Positions 26,818 to 35,140 of a stretch of DNA of 64,000 nucleotides are shown here, one piece after another. This DNA comes from Pontibacter akesuensis. Lineage in GTDB: Bacteria; Bacteroidota; Bacteroidia; Cytophagales; Hymenobacteraceae. Every line of letters begins with the position of its first letter. Position 1 is the first letter of the stretch. The notes below the pieces were generated by a model, which did not search any database, was not told where the DNA came from, and was given only the letters and a program-made list of their open reading frames with translations. Location of the stretch: contig NZ_CP014766.1 of NCBI RefSeq assembly GCF_001611675.1, positions 3,224,001-3,288,000 of the forward strand, given 5' to 3'. The translations under genes and the position numbers were made by a program.

Positions 26818-27789
26818 TTATTGCGACCACTCCGTTGGCTCCCGGTCCCAGCGGTGGTTCTTCAACTCGGCCAGCAGGTCCTGCGGCAGCCCTTTGCCGT
26901 CGCTGTAAGAGGTGTTGGCCTGCACGTGGTTGGCTTTGCGCATGCCCGGTATGGTGGTGCTGATCTGCCTGTTGCTAAGTATAAACCGTAGCGCCATCTC
27001 CGCCATTGTCATGCCTTGTGGTAGCAGTGGCTTTAGCCTGTCAGCATGGTCTACGCTGGAGTTCAGGTTTTCGGGTACGAAGTAGGTGCTGCGCCAGTCG
27101 TCTTCCGGCCAGGTGCTTTCCTTGGTGATGTTGCCGGTGAGGGTGCCCTCATCAAACGGCACACGGGCGATGATGCCGATGTCCAGCTTCTCGCAGAGCG
27201 GGAACAGTTGATCTTCCGGAGCCTGATCGAAGATGTTGTAAATTACCTGCACAGCGCTGATATGGCCGGTTTCCAGTGTCTTCAGCACGTTGTTTGGCTC
27301 CCAGCGGTTCACGCTGATGCCCATGTGTCGGATTTTACCGTCTGCCTTCAGCTGCTCCACAGCGCGCTGCCACTCTTCCTGCTCGGCCCAGGCGTCTTCC
27401 CACACATGAAACTGCTGCAGGTCTATCGTCTCCACACCCATATTTTTCAGGCTTTTCTCGGTGTACTCCATAATGTGGCTTGCCGGGAAAACGTCCTCCA
27501 GTTTAAAGTGCGACTTGGAAGGCCAGGTAAAGTTTTTCGGTGGAATCTTGGTGGCGGCATAAAGCTGTTTGCTCGACTGCCGCTTGAGCAGCCTGCCCAG
27601 CAGTTCCTCACTGTGGCCGGCACCGTAGCCCCAGGCCGTGTCGAAAAAGTTGCAGCCGTTCTCTACGGCCAGGTCCAGCGAGCGCTCCGACTGTGCGTCG
27701 TCTGACTCCGTCCAGCCGGCCATGCCCCACATGCCATAGCCCACTTCGCTGATGTTCCAGCCTGTGCGGCCAAATCGTCTGTATTGCAT
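26818..27789 (-). CDS. Aldo/keto reductase
   Basis: 323 residues, a TIM-barrel NADPH-dependent oxidoreductase. The catalytic set is visible: Asp and Tyr in FFDTAWGYGAGHSEELLG, Lys in AATKIPP, and His in QQFHVWEDAW. RFILSNRQISTTIPGMRKANHVQ is the cofactor-binding C-terminal region of the AKR13/YajO-like group. Physiological substrate unknown. Single gene with its own terminator. Confidence 0.93.
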   Translation of the reverse strand: MQYRRFGRTGWNISEVGYGMWGMAGWTESDDAQSERSLDLAVENGCNFFDTAWGYGAGHSEELLGRLLKRQSSKQLYAATKIPPKNFTWPSKSHFKLEDVFPASHIMEYTEKSLKNMGVETIDLQQFHVWEDAWAEQEEWQRAVEQLKADGKIRHMGISVNRWEPNNVLKTLETGHISAVQVIYNIFDQAPEDQLFPLCEKLDIGIIARVPFDEGTLTGNITKESTWPEDDWRSTYFVPENLNSSVDHADRLKPLLPQGMTMAEMALRFILSNRQISTTIPGMRKANHVQANTSYSDGKGLPQDLLAELKNHRWDREPTEWSQ

Positions 27790-28090
27790 TGTTATGTTTG
27801 TTTCTGTTGATTAGTAAAGCCAGTATCTATACTTACGTTGTGTGCCAGTCTAACGGCGTGATCCACGTGATCGATAAAGAAATGCTGCCAAAGTAGTTTG
27901 TAGTTCTGATAGCTTAGAAGGCGCTCTGTTCCGGGGAAGCGCTCTTCGTTTTAAAGCGATACCTGCGCGCGCCACGCGCCATCGCTGTCTCTCAAAGCGC
28001 CGGCGAGTGAATTAAAAGAAACTTGCGCTTTGAGATGCTAGTATATAACAACACCTGCTACAGCAGCATCCAACCAGTAACCCGTACTTG
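27790..28090. other. Intergenic region with inverted repeat
   Basis: About 300 bases between divergent genes. An inverted repeat CTCAAAGCGC...GCGCTTTGAG spans roughly 27993-28035, enclosing an AT-rich loop. It could be a hairpin leader or an operator for the histidine kinase gene. Nothing else is seen. Confidence 0.45.
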
Positions 28091-29176
28091 ATGAACCCTA
28101 ACATAGCACCCATACTTGAAGAGGTAGCGGCAAAATTCTCGCAGGTATACTTTGTTTACCACCCTGAAAAGGGGCGGTTTCAGTACCTGAACCCTGCCTT
28201 TACAGCTTTGTTCGGGCTACCGCTGGAGGATGTAGTAGACTCGCCTGGGGCGCTGTTGGATAAGGTGCACCCCGAGGACGTTGATTTTGTGCGGGAGCAT
28301 TATAAACTGTTGCTGGCCGGGAAAGTGCAGGAGCACCTGGAGTTCCGGTTCATGGTTACTGCCGGGGGCTATAAATGGATCTGTGTTTCCGCTGCCCCGG
28401 CAAGTTCCATGAACGGCGAGACAGGCATGGTTGCAGGCTATGCAGAGGATATCACGGGTAAAAAAGCCTACCTGAACAATGTGCTCAAGTTTAACGCCAA
28501 GAAAAATTCCACGCTGGAAATACTGTCGCATGACTTGGCGGCCCCCTTCGCCAACATACAGGGCGCCATCAACCTGATTGAGGAGCAACTGGAAAACAGC
28601 GACCAGGATATAACACAGGCCATCGGTTTCATCAAGCAGGATTCGAAAAGAGGGTCTGACATGATCCGCGACTTTGTGGACAACGAGTTCCTGGAGTCAT
28701 CGCAGGTGGTGCTGCACATGGAGCGGATTGACTTAGCGGAGAAAATACAGACGGTGATAGACAGTTACCGCGAGCGGACGCATCTTGTGTCGAAGGAGTT
28801 TCGGTTTGATCCGGTGGAGAAGCCCATCTTTCTGTACCTCGACGAGATGAAGTTTATGCAGGTGGTTAATAACCTGATTTCCAATTCTATCAAGTTTACG
28901 AACGACGGCGGCATAATTACGGTGGCGCTCGAGGATAAGGGCAAAACGGTGTTGGTTTCGGTGGCGGACAACGGCATCGGCATCCCCGAGGATTTAAAGC
29001 CCCATCTCTTCGATAAGTTCAGCAAGGCTCGCAGGCGCGGCATCAAAGGCGAAAAAAGCATTGGCCTGGGCATGTCTATCATCAAAAACATAGTGGAGTT
29101 GCACCGGGGCCGCATCTGGTGTGAGAGCGTAGAGAACCAGGGAACCACTTTTTATGTGGAACTCCCGGTTGGTTAA
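28091..29176 (+). CDS. Soluble PAS-domain sensor histidine kinase
   Basis: 361 residues without membrane helices, so cytoplasmic. One PAS domain (residues about 18-130, GRFQYLNPAFTALFGLPLED ... YAEDITGKK). The dimerisation helix follows with the phosphoacceptor H147 in EILSHDLAAPFANIQGAI. The ATPase domain has the N box (NNLISNSIKFTN), the G1 box (VADNGIGIPED) and the G2 box (GLGMSIIKNIVELH). No response regulator is adjacent. The N-terminus MNPNIAPILEE resembles the start of the GAF protein at 33919 (MDSKIAPILAQ). Signal unknown. Confidence 0.93.
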   Translation: MNPNIAPILEEVAAKFSQVYFVYHPEKGRFQYLNPAFTALFGLPLEDVVDSPGALLDKVHPEDVDFVREHYKLLLAGKVQEHLEFRFMVTAGGYKWICVSAAPASSMNGETGMVAGYAEDITGKKAYLNNVLKFNAKKNSTLEILSHDLAAPFANIQGAINLIEEQLENSDQDITQAIGFIKQDSKRGSDMIRDFVDNEFLESSQVVLHMERIDLAEKIQTVIDSYRERTHLVSKEFRFDPVEKPIFLYLDEMKFMQVVNNLISNSIKFTNDGGIITVALEDKGKTVLVSVADNGIGIPEDLKPHLFDKFSKARRRGIKGEKSIGLGMSIIKNIVELHRGRIWCESVENQGTTFYVELPVG

Positions 29177-30064
29177 TTACCTGCCGTTTATTCTTTCGGC
29201 TATACTTCTGGGTTTGGGGTGCCTGCCGTAGCTGGAGGCATAGGCTTTGGTAACCTCTGCACCGAATAGGAGAATCACAGAGGAGTAGAACACCCACAGC
29301 AGCAGCACCACCAGCGAGCCAGCCGCCGCATAAAGGCCCGCGATCCTGATGCTGCCCAACACGTAGTTGATGATCTCCTTACCGATCAGAAAAAAAATGG
29401 AGGTAATGAGCCCACCCACAAGCGCATCTTTCCACGAAACCTTCACGTCGGGCAGTATCTTAAGTACCGCCGTAAAGAAAACAAAGACGATGAGGAGGTA
29501 GAACACGGTGTTGATGGCACGCACGGCACCGGAGAAGTACTCCTCAAACGCATACTTTAGCTGCTCGTCAAACATGGTGATGGTGGTATCAAGCAACAAG
29601 CTAAGCGTGAGCAGCAAACCCAGGCCGATCACCATTCCCAGCGTAATCAGCCGGTGTTTCACTATCCGCAGAATACCCAGGTTTCGCTTGGGTTTTACCT
29701 GCCACACCGCATTCAGCGCCTTTTGTATAATTAAGAACATGATGGAGGAGCTTTGCACCACCACCACAATACCAAACAGCACACCCCAAAACCCCGCTGG
29801 AACCTCCAGGGCATTCTGTATCACCACGTTTACCTGCTCCGAGGCCTCCACGCTTACAAGGCTCCGCACCTCTTTCACAATCTCTTTCCGCACCGTATCC
29901 TCCGAAAAAAAGGCAGAGCCGATGAGGGTGATGACAATGGAGATGGCAGGCAGCGAAAAGATGGTGAAGAAGGCAATGGCAGCACTGTGTACAACAGGTT
30001 CTCCGTTGCGGAAATTCCGCTTTACCTCTTTCAGTATGCTCCAGGCTCTCTTAAAAAAACTCAC
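29177..30064 (-). CDS. YihY/BrkB-family inner-membrane protein
   Basis: 295 residues with about six membrane helices. HSAAIAFFTIFSLPAISIVI, GLYAAAGSLVVLLLWVFYSSVILLFGAEVT and the basic tail KPRSIAERINGR define the UPF0761/YihY family (formerly misnamed ribonuclease BN). The function is unsettled; transporter or envelope roles are proposed. It starts with GTG, as no ATG is available near the conserved N-terminus. It abuts the convergent histidine kinase gene without a gap, so there is no room for a terminator between them. Confidence 0.93.
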   Translation of the reverse strand: MSFFKRAWSILKEVKRNFRNGEPVVHSAAIAFFTIFSLPAISIVITLIGSAFFSEDTVRKEIVKEVRSLVSVEASEQVNVVIQNALEVPAGFWGVLFGIVVVVQSSSIMFLIIQKALNAVWQVKPKRNLGILRIVKHRLITLGMVIGLGLLLTLSLLLDTTITMFDEQLKYAFEEYFSGAVRAINTVFYLLIVFVFFTAVLKILPDVKVSWKDALVGGLITSIFFLIGKEIINYVLGSIRIAGLYAAAGSLVVLLLWVFYSSVILLFGAEVTKAYASSYGRHPKPRSIAERINGR

Positions 30065-30200
30065 GTACGCAATAGCTTAAAATAAAGGGCAGGGGGTAAG
30101 GGCTGTCCGTTTACACAACGGGCAAAAAGCTTTGATGTTTAGTGTGGAGAGGGAAATACACGGGCGCAGCCGATGTGAGCCACCTGCGCCTGTGCCTGAA

Positions 30201-30617
30201 TCAGGCGCTGATGCTGGCGCCCAGTTGCTTCAGGATGCCAAGCTCATCGGAACTGCCCCAGCGCTCCACTATTTTTCCGTTCTCGAAGCGGGCAATCTGC
30301 ACCCCGCGTGCGCTGATCTTTTTATTTGTGGGCGCAATGCCCATAAAGTCTCCTTTGTGCGTGCCTGTTACCGTGTAGGCAATTGATATGTTTTCATCGT
30401 CGGCCACCAGCTGGTCTACCTCCACCTTTAAATCAGGAAAGGCTGCCCGAAACGTTGTGAAAAAGTCGATAAAGCCCTGCGGTCCCGGTCCCTGTTCTGG
30501 GGCAGGGTCATGGTCTACCACGTTTGGGGCCATCAACTCCTTGAATCTTTCGAGGTTGCCGCTGTTAATTGCTTCGCCAAACTGCTGCTGGGTTTGAATG
30601 TTGTCTTGCTTGCTCAT
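30201..30617 (-). CDS. SnoaL-like ester cyclase family protein
   Basis: 138 residues with an NTF2-like fold. FGEAINSGNLERFKELMAPN, VDHDPAPEQGPGPQGFIDFF and TGTHKGDFMGIAPTNKKI are typical of the SnoaL polyketide-cyclase-like (ester cyclase) family. Members in non-producers act on unknown small molecules. No antibiotic-synthesis genes are nearby. Monocistronic. Confidence 0.88.
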   Translation of the reverse strand: MSKQDNIQTQQQFGEAINSGNLERFKELMAPNVVDHDPAPEQGPGPQGFIDFFTTFRAAFPDLKVEVDQLVADDENISIAYTVTGTHKGDFMGIAPTNKKISARGVQIARFENGKIVERWGSSDELGILKQLGASISA

Positions 30618-31183
30618 AGTTGGGTGTCTGGTATATACTTATGAGTTACGCGCTGACGTATGTGGGGTTCGCAGAAAGTGCCTCTACAGAATTATGCACA
30701 TTTTTGAGTAAGATAGATAAGCTTTTTATAATTGGATATTTTAAAGCATAGACTATATTGGATTTATGGACAGGCAGGTAATGTGCTTCTGTAACTACTA
30801 CCAAGGCAGGTGGTGCTAAAATAAGTAGACTCAGTTGCTTTCAGCCAATGTTATAACCATTTGTTTTATTTTGATGCTGCTGTTGCTTTGCACTGGTATT
30901 TAATCTTACTTTAAGCGTTATTTTACTATACCAAGCATTCAAGCTGATTTAGGTAGACTTAAGTAAGCCGGAATTGTACAAACCGATCAATGAAAGCCAT
31001 ACGTGTACTACTTAAAAGTGACAGCAAAACCGGCTTATTTCAGTCTTTAAGTTTTTGCTTTATGAAAGTGATGCGCCGCCGGGAAACACGAGGCGCCTCA
31101 ACGACTATCGTTAAAGCAGCTTGTTAAGTATAGTATTTTAGTTATAAAAGGAATAGAAGTAAGCACTCCACACAAATTGAAAA
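30618..31183. other. Long AT-rich intergenic region, no gene seen
   Basis: 566 bases between divergent genes, clearly richer in A/T than its surroundings. It contains an imperfect inverted repeat around GATGCGCCGCC...GAGGCGCCTC (31065-31100) and AAGTATA at 31126. No supported frame, tRNA or known riboswitch core is recognised. It should contain the promoter of the 849-residue kinase. Confidence 0.5.
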
Positions 31184-33733
31184 ATGATGCGCTCCGGTAG
31201 AAGTATAGGCTTCTATGAGAATATGATGAAGTATTCTCTTGATTTGATCTGCTCCATCGACCGGAATGGACGCTTTGTATATGTGAACGATGCCAGCGAG
31301 CATATACTTGGGTACAGCAGCGAGGAGATGCTGGGCCGCCACTATTTCGCTTTTATTCCTCCCGACGAGCATGACCGGACGCGTGCCGTGGCGGAGCAGA
31401 CCTTGGCGGGTTTGAAAACAACCACCTTCGAACATAATTGTATTCATAAATCAGGTCAGTTGGTGCCAATGCTCTGGTCTATGGTTTGGTCTGAAGACGA
31501 TGAGGTGTCCTTTTGTACTGGCCGCGACATTAGTGAACTGATGCTTGCCAGGCAGAAGCTTCGCGAGAAAGACGACTTGCACCAGGCCCTGATCAGCCAC
31601 GGCACCGATATGCTGGCGTTGTTTGATGCGCAGGGAACGTACCTCTACAGTGCGGGCTCTACGCTGAAAGACCTGGGCTACCTGCCCGAGCACCTCATCG
31701 GCCGCAGTGCCTTCGAGCATTTGCACCCTGATGATGTGCCGAGAGTGGAGGAAAGCCTTGCAAAGCTGCTGAGCGAACCTTCAAAAATCAGGAAGCAGGA
31801 TTTTCGTTACAAAAGTGCTACAGGCGAGTGGCGGTGGCTTGAAACCACGCTGACCAACCAGTTGCACAACCCGCACATCAAGGCTTTGGTTGCCAACTCA
31901 CACGATGTAACCGAACAGCGAAGAAGTGCGAACGAACTTACTAAAAGCGAGCAGCAGTTCAGGGCTTTGTTCGATAACAACCCGGATGTGGTGATGATCG
32001 AGAACGAGCAGGGCATTATCCTGGATATTAACCTGGCTGGGGAATCCCTCCTCAACCTGCCCAAGCAGGAGATAGTAGGCCGTCATTACTCGGACATGCT
32101 GCCGCCTGAATCTAAATCTGTATGTGCTGATTACCTGCGACAGGCGTTTGAGGGGCAAACTGTAAAAATGGAGCTGGCGCTGCACTATGAGGGTGTGGGA
32201 ATGACCATACTCGACATTACCAAAATTCCCGTTTCCCTGAACGGGAAAGTAGTGGCCGTGTACAGTATTGTGAAAGACATTACAGCGGTAACAAATTCGC
32301 ACAACACCGTTAAGCAGCAGGCAAAAAAGCTGAACACGCTTTTCCAAAGTATAAAAGACGCGTTCTGCATCATCGGTAAAGATTGGACATACACATACGC
32401 CAATCACGAGTTTGATCGAATCCTGAATCCCTACCAGCAGGATATTATCGGTAAAAATATCTGGGATGTTTTTCCTGATGGAAAGAAAAGTATTTTTTAT
32501 CAGCAGTATACGTACGCCATGGAGTCCGGGAATGCGGTTAGTTTTGAGGCATACTCCCCAGAACTGGAGCTGTGGCTGGACCTGAAAGCTTACCCATCGG
32601 AAGAGGGGCTGCTGGTGTATTTCAGCGACATTTCGGAAAAAGTGAAGGCGAAGCAGGAGCTGGAAAAGCTGTCGCTGGTTGCCAGCACCACTACAAACGG
32701 TGTTATCATAACCGACCCTGACCGCAGAATTGAGTGGGTGAACGAGGGCTTTGTAAACCTGACGGGCTACAGCCTGGAAGAAGCCCTGGGCAAGCGGCCA
32801 TCGGAGCTACTGCATAGCAGCAACTCTAACACATCGGAGTTTGAGTTGATGAAAGAAAAGATGCTGAACGGAGAGCCCGTGGCTTTTGAAATACTGAACT
32901 ACAGGAAGGATGGAGAGGAGATCTGGCTTTCAGTGCAGGTAAATCCCATCCGGGACCAGGAGGGCAGGCTGCAGCGGTTCATCACCACTCAGACAGACAT
33001 TACTGCGCTTAAAAATTCGGAACTGGAGCTCTCTGAACTTGCAAAGGACTTGTACCGCCACAACCGCGACCTGCAGCAGTTTACGTACATCGTGTCGCAC
33101 AACCTGCGGGCGCCTGTTGCCAACGTAATGGGCCTCTCGGACTTGCTTCTCAAGTTTAACAGAGATTCGGAGATGTACGATAAGTCGTTGGTTAACCTGA
33201 AAAGAAGCGTTACGCAACTCGATGTTGTGCTGAAGGACCTAAGCGCCATCCTCTCGATCCGGGACAGCAAGCACGTGCTGGAGCAGGAGCAGATTGAGCT
33301 GGGCCTGAAGTGCCAGCAGGTATTGGAAAGCCTTCGGGAGCCCCTGCAAGCCTGTGGCGGTAGTGTAACCCTCGACATAAAGCAAGACACGTACGTGCGC
33401 GGAAACAGTGCCTACCTATACAGCATCTTCTATAACCTGCTGACCAATGCCATCAAGTACCGCGCAGCTGATCGGCCGCTGGAGATCAGCGTAAAGCTCT
33501 ACGGCGACACGCGGCTGGGCAAGTTTCTGGCGATCACCGACAACGGAACCGGCTTTGATATGACTCGCGCGGGAAAGGATGTTTTCAAACTTTACAAGCG
33601 TTTTCACGCGACCGCCGACGGCCGTGGAATCGGTTTATACCTGACGAGAGCTCATCTAGAGGCCATGGGCGGAAGTATAAAAGTAGACAGCCAGATAGGC
33701 ATCGGCACCCGTTTCCTGCTCCAACTGAAGTAA
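31184..33733 (+). CDS. Multi-PAS soluble sensor histidine kinase
   Basis: 849 residues with no membrane helix. Five PAS-type domains can be counted: near residues 10-120, 130-245, 255-370, 380-480 and 490-610 (for instance GRFVYVNDASEHILGYSSEE and RRIEWVNEGFVNLTGYSLEE). The dimerisation/phosphoacceptor helix carries H639 in YIVSHNLRAPVANVMGLSDL. The ATPase domain has NLLTNAIKY, ITDNGTGFDM and GRGIGLYLTRAHLEAMGG. It resembles cytoplasmic Bacteroidota kinases that sense redox or small ligands through PAS. It is probably an orphan kinase. A second ATG directly follows the first (ATGATG). Confidence 0.93.
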   Translation: MMRSGRSIGFYENMMKYSLDLICSIDRNGRFVYVNDASEHILGYSSEEMLGRHYFAFIPPDEHDRTRAVAEQTLAGLKTTTFEHNCIHKSGQLVPMLWSMVWSEDDEVSFCTGRDISELMLARQKLREKDDLHQALISHGTDMLALFDAQGTYLYSAGSTLKDLGYLPEHLIGRSAFEHLHPDDVPRVEESLAKLLSEPSKIRKQDFRYKSATGEWRWLETTLTNQLHNPHIKALVANSHDVTEQRRSANELTKSEQQFRALFDNNPDVVMIENEQGIILDINLAGESLLNLPKQEIVGRHYSDMLPPESKSVCADYLRQAFEGQTVKMELALHYEGVGMTILDITKIPVSLNGKVVAVYSIVKDITAVTNSHNTVKQQAKKLNTLFQSIKDAFCIIGKDWTYTYANHEFDRILNPYQQDIIGKNIWDVFPDGKKSIFYQQYTYAMESGNAVSFEAYSPELELWLDLKAYPSEEGLLVYFSDISEKVKAKQELEKLSLVASTTTNGVIITDPDRRIEWVNEGFVNLTGYSLEEALGKRPSELLHSSNSNTSEFELMKEKMLNGEPVAFEILNYRKDGEEIWLSVQVNPIRDQEGRLQRFITTQTDITALKNSELELSELAKDLYRHNRDLQQFTYIVSHNLRAPVANVMGLSDLLLKFNRDSEMYDKSLVNLKRSVTQLDVVLKDLSAILSIRDSKHVLEQEQIELGLKCQQVLESLREPLQACGGSVTLDIKQDTYVRGNSAYLYSIFYNLLTNAIKYRAADRPLEISVKLYGDTRLGKFLAITDNGTGFDMTRAGKDVFKLYKRFHATADGRGIGLYLTRAHLEAMGGSIKVDSQIGIGTRFLLQLK

Positions 33734-33918
33734 GCGTAGCAGCTGCCACCTGGTGGTGGCGATAAAGGACCAAAGCCGGACTGCCGAAGTGTGAAGGAAC
33801 AAAGTATAAAAAGCTCGTGCGTGCAGTTTAATAACAAGTAAAAAGTAACTGTACTGTGCAGGTTTTGCGTATGGCATATCCAAAAGTAAATCTGTTTTTT
33901 ACCTAACCGTACCACCTG

Positions 33919-34404
33919 ATGGATTCCAAAATCGCTCCTATACTTGCACAACTCCAGAACAAGCAAACCACAGTTTCGTGGCAGGCCCTGCTGGCCGATG
34001 TTATCGACGCATTCGACTGCTCCACCGGTACGCTCCACACCCTAAATAAAACCACAGGCTTGTTGGAACTGCAGGCGCACCAAGGCATTCCGCCGTTCCT
34101 GCTGCCCAAGATGGAGCAGATACCGATCGGCAAAGGCATGGCCGGCATTGCGGCTGAGCGCAAAGAGCCGGTGGAAATGTGCAACCTGCAAACCGACGGC
34201 TCAGGTGTGGCGCGCCCGGCTGCCAAAGAGACAAAAGTGGAAGGCTCCATCGCAGCACCCATGCTGCTGGATGGCGAACTGTACGGCACCCTGGGCATTG
34301 CAAAACCCGTTCCCTACGATTTCACCGAGGAAGAATCTAAGGCGTTGATGCAGATCGGGGAGGAGATGAGCCGGTGTATTCGGGCTACGTCTGAGCAAGT
34401 ATAA
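33919..34404 (+). CDS. Stand-alone GAF-domain protein
   Basis: 161 residues consisting of one GAF domain (FDCSTGTLHTLNKTTGLLEL ... KVEGSIAAPMLLDGELYGTLGIAKP ... ALMQIGEEMSRCI). It has no output domain, so it probably binds a small ligand and signals through protein contact, perhaps with the upstream PAS kinases. The gene follows the multi-PAS kinase by 185 bases on the same strand. The start region holds TATACTT, which encodes the Ile-Leu in MDSKIAPILAQ. Confidence 0.88.
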   Translation: MDSKIAPILAQLQNKQTTVSWQALLADVIDAFDCSTGTLHTLNKTTGLLELQAHQGIPPFLLPKMEQIPIGKGMAGIAAERKEPVEMCNLQTDGSGVARPAAKETKVEGSIAAPMLLDGELYGTLGIAKPVPYDFTEEESKALMQIGEEMSRCIRATSEQV

Positions 34405-34467
34405 GTAGCGGGGTAAGCTGCGAAGTTAAATAATGCTTAAACTATTTGCTCTGCCTGCAAAGTACCC

Positions 34468-34552
34468 ACCCCTGCCCCTCCGAGGAGGGAATTATCTATA
34501 GAGGTATAAAGTCCCCTCGCCCCTTGGGGAGAGGGTTAGAGAGAGGGGTGTT
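34468..34552. repeat. C/G-rich palindromic repeats
   Basis: CCACCCCTGCCCCTCCGAGG then AGGGAATT, followed by TCCCCTCGCCCCTTGGGGAG with AGGGTTAGAGAGAGGGG. Same families as at 46949 and 52723. Confidence 0.75.
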
Positions 34553-34594
34553 TTTCTACTCTTTTTAGCTGCTGTTTAATGCTGGTTACGGTTC

Positions 34595-34854
34595 ATCCTC
34601 CAGCTCCCAATCACCTAATGTTTCACTTCCAGCTTTGGAGCGCTCACGGCCGCGAGGCCCCGACCTGGGGGTAGGGGCCCTCGATAAGGGCATCGCGCTG
34701 GGACCTTTTCTTTGCTCGCTTTGCTTTGCAATCCCGCTCCCGCGGGACCGAAAAACTCCAAAGGCACTCAACCCAAGGACTGATATCAGCTCCAGTAGCC
34801 ACTGCTTTTGCTATGCACTTTAAGCTAAGTCCCCCTTTGAAGGGGGTAGGGGGA
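34595..34854 (+). repeat. 260-bp dispersed element, copy A
   Basis: Starts ATCCTCCAGCTCCCAA, contains GCGCTCACGGCCGCGAGGCC, GGGACCTTTTCTTTGCTCGC and CCCGCTCCCGCGGGACCGAA, and ends at a CCCCCTTTGAAGGGGGTAGG palindrome. The same sequence in reverse orientation occupies 52771-53032. In copy A the segment GGGGGTAGGGGCCCTCGA lies left of the GGGACC block; in copy B it lies at the other side and is inverted. Confidence 0.85.
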
Positions 34855-34882
34855 TGTTTATGCTTCTACAGAAACTCCCCCT

Positions 34883-34946
34883 CCTGTTTTTAGGAGAGGG
34901 CTGGGGTGAGGTAGATTCCCCTCCTCAGAGGGGCAGGGGTGGGTTT
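34883..34946. repeat. C/G-rich palindromic repeats
   Basis: CTCCCCCTCCTGTTTTTAGG with AGAGGGCTGGGGTGAGG, then TCCCCTCCTCAGAGGGGCAG with GGGTGGG. Directly downstream of copy A of the 260-base element. Confidence 0.7.
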
Positions 34947-35046
34947 ACACTGGCAGTTGAAACGCCTTCCAGTCGCTAGTCACACACCTTCGCTTTTACC
35001 GTACAAAATCACCTCAAAAAGTATAAATCCTAATCAACCACTAAAC

Positions 35047-35087
35047 AAAAAAGGGTGGTGCCGGACTAACCAGCACCACCCTTTTTT
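35047..35087 (-). terminator. Terminator of the M3 peptidase gene
   Basis: AAAAAAGGGTGGTGC (35047-35061) is exactly complementary to GCACCACCCTTTTTT (35073-35087). It is functional on both strands and located downstream of the M3 gene. Confidence 0.85.
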
Positions 35088-35140
35088 ATACTTGCCCTTC
35101 CCGCACATCACCTTCAAAAGGCAATCAGGGAAAAGCCTTA

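Larger units (their letters stand above)
34405..35140. other. 736-base repeat region, no gene seen
   Basis: Composed of C/G-rich palindromic repeats (34468-34552), a 260-base dispersed element (34595-34854), further C/G-rich repeats (34883-34946) and a terminator (35047-35087). Short open frames exist inside the 260-base element but are not convincing. Confidence 0.75.

Noticed and set aside
31060..31105. Possible riboswitch upstream of the multi-PAS kinase
   Set aside because: Only a simple inverted repeat around GCGCC is present; no core sequence of a known cyclic di-nucleotide, SAM, TPP or cobalamin riboswitch is recognisable.
34635..34823. Open frame beginning MERSRPRGP in copy A, and a similar one (MVRSRPRGP) in copy B at 52660-52992
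   Set aside because: Similarity of the two peptides is explained by the DNA repeat itself; the frames diverge after the internal flip, so protein selection is not supported.
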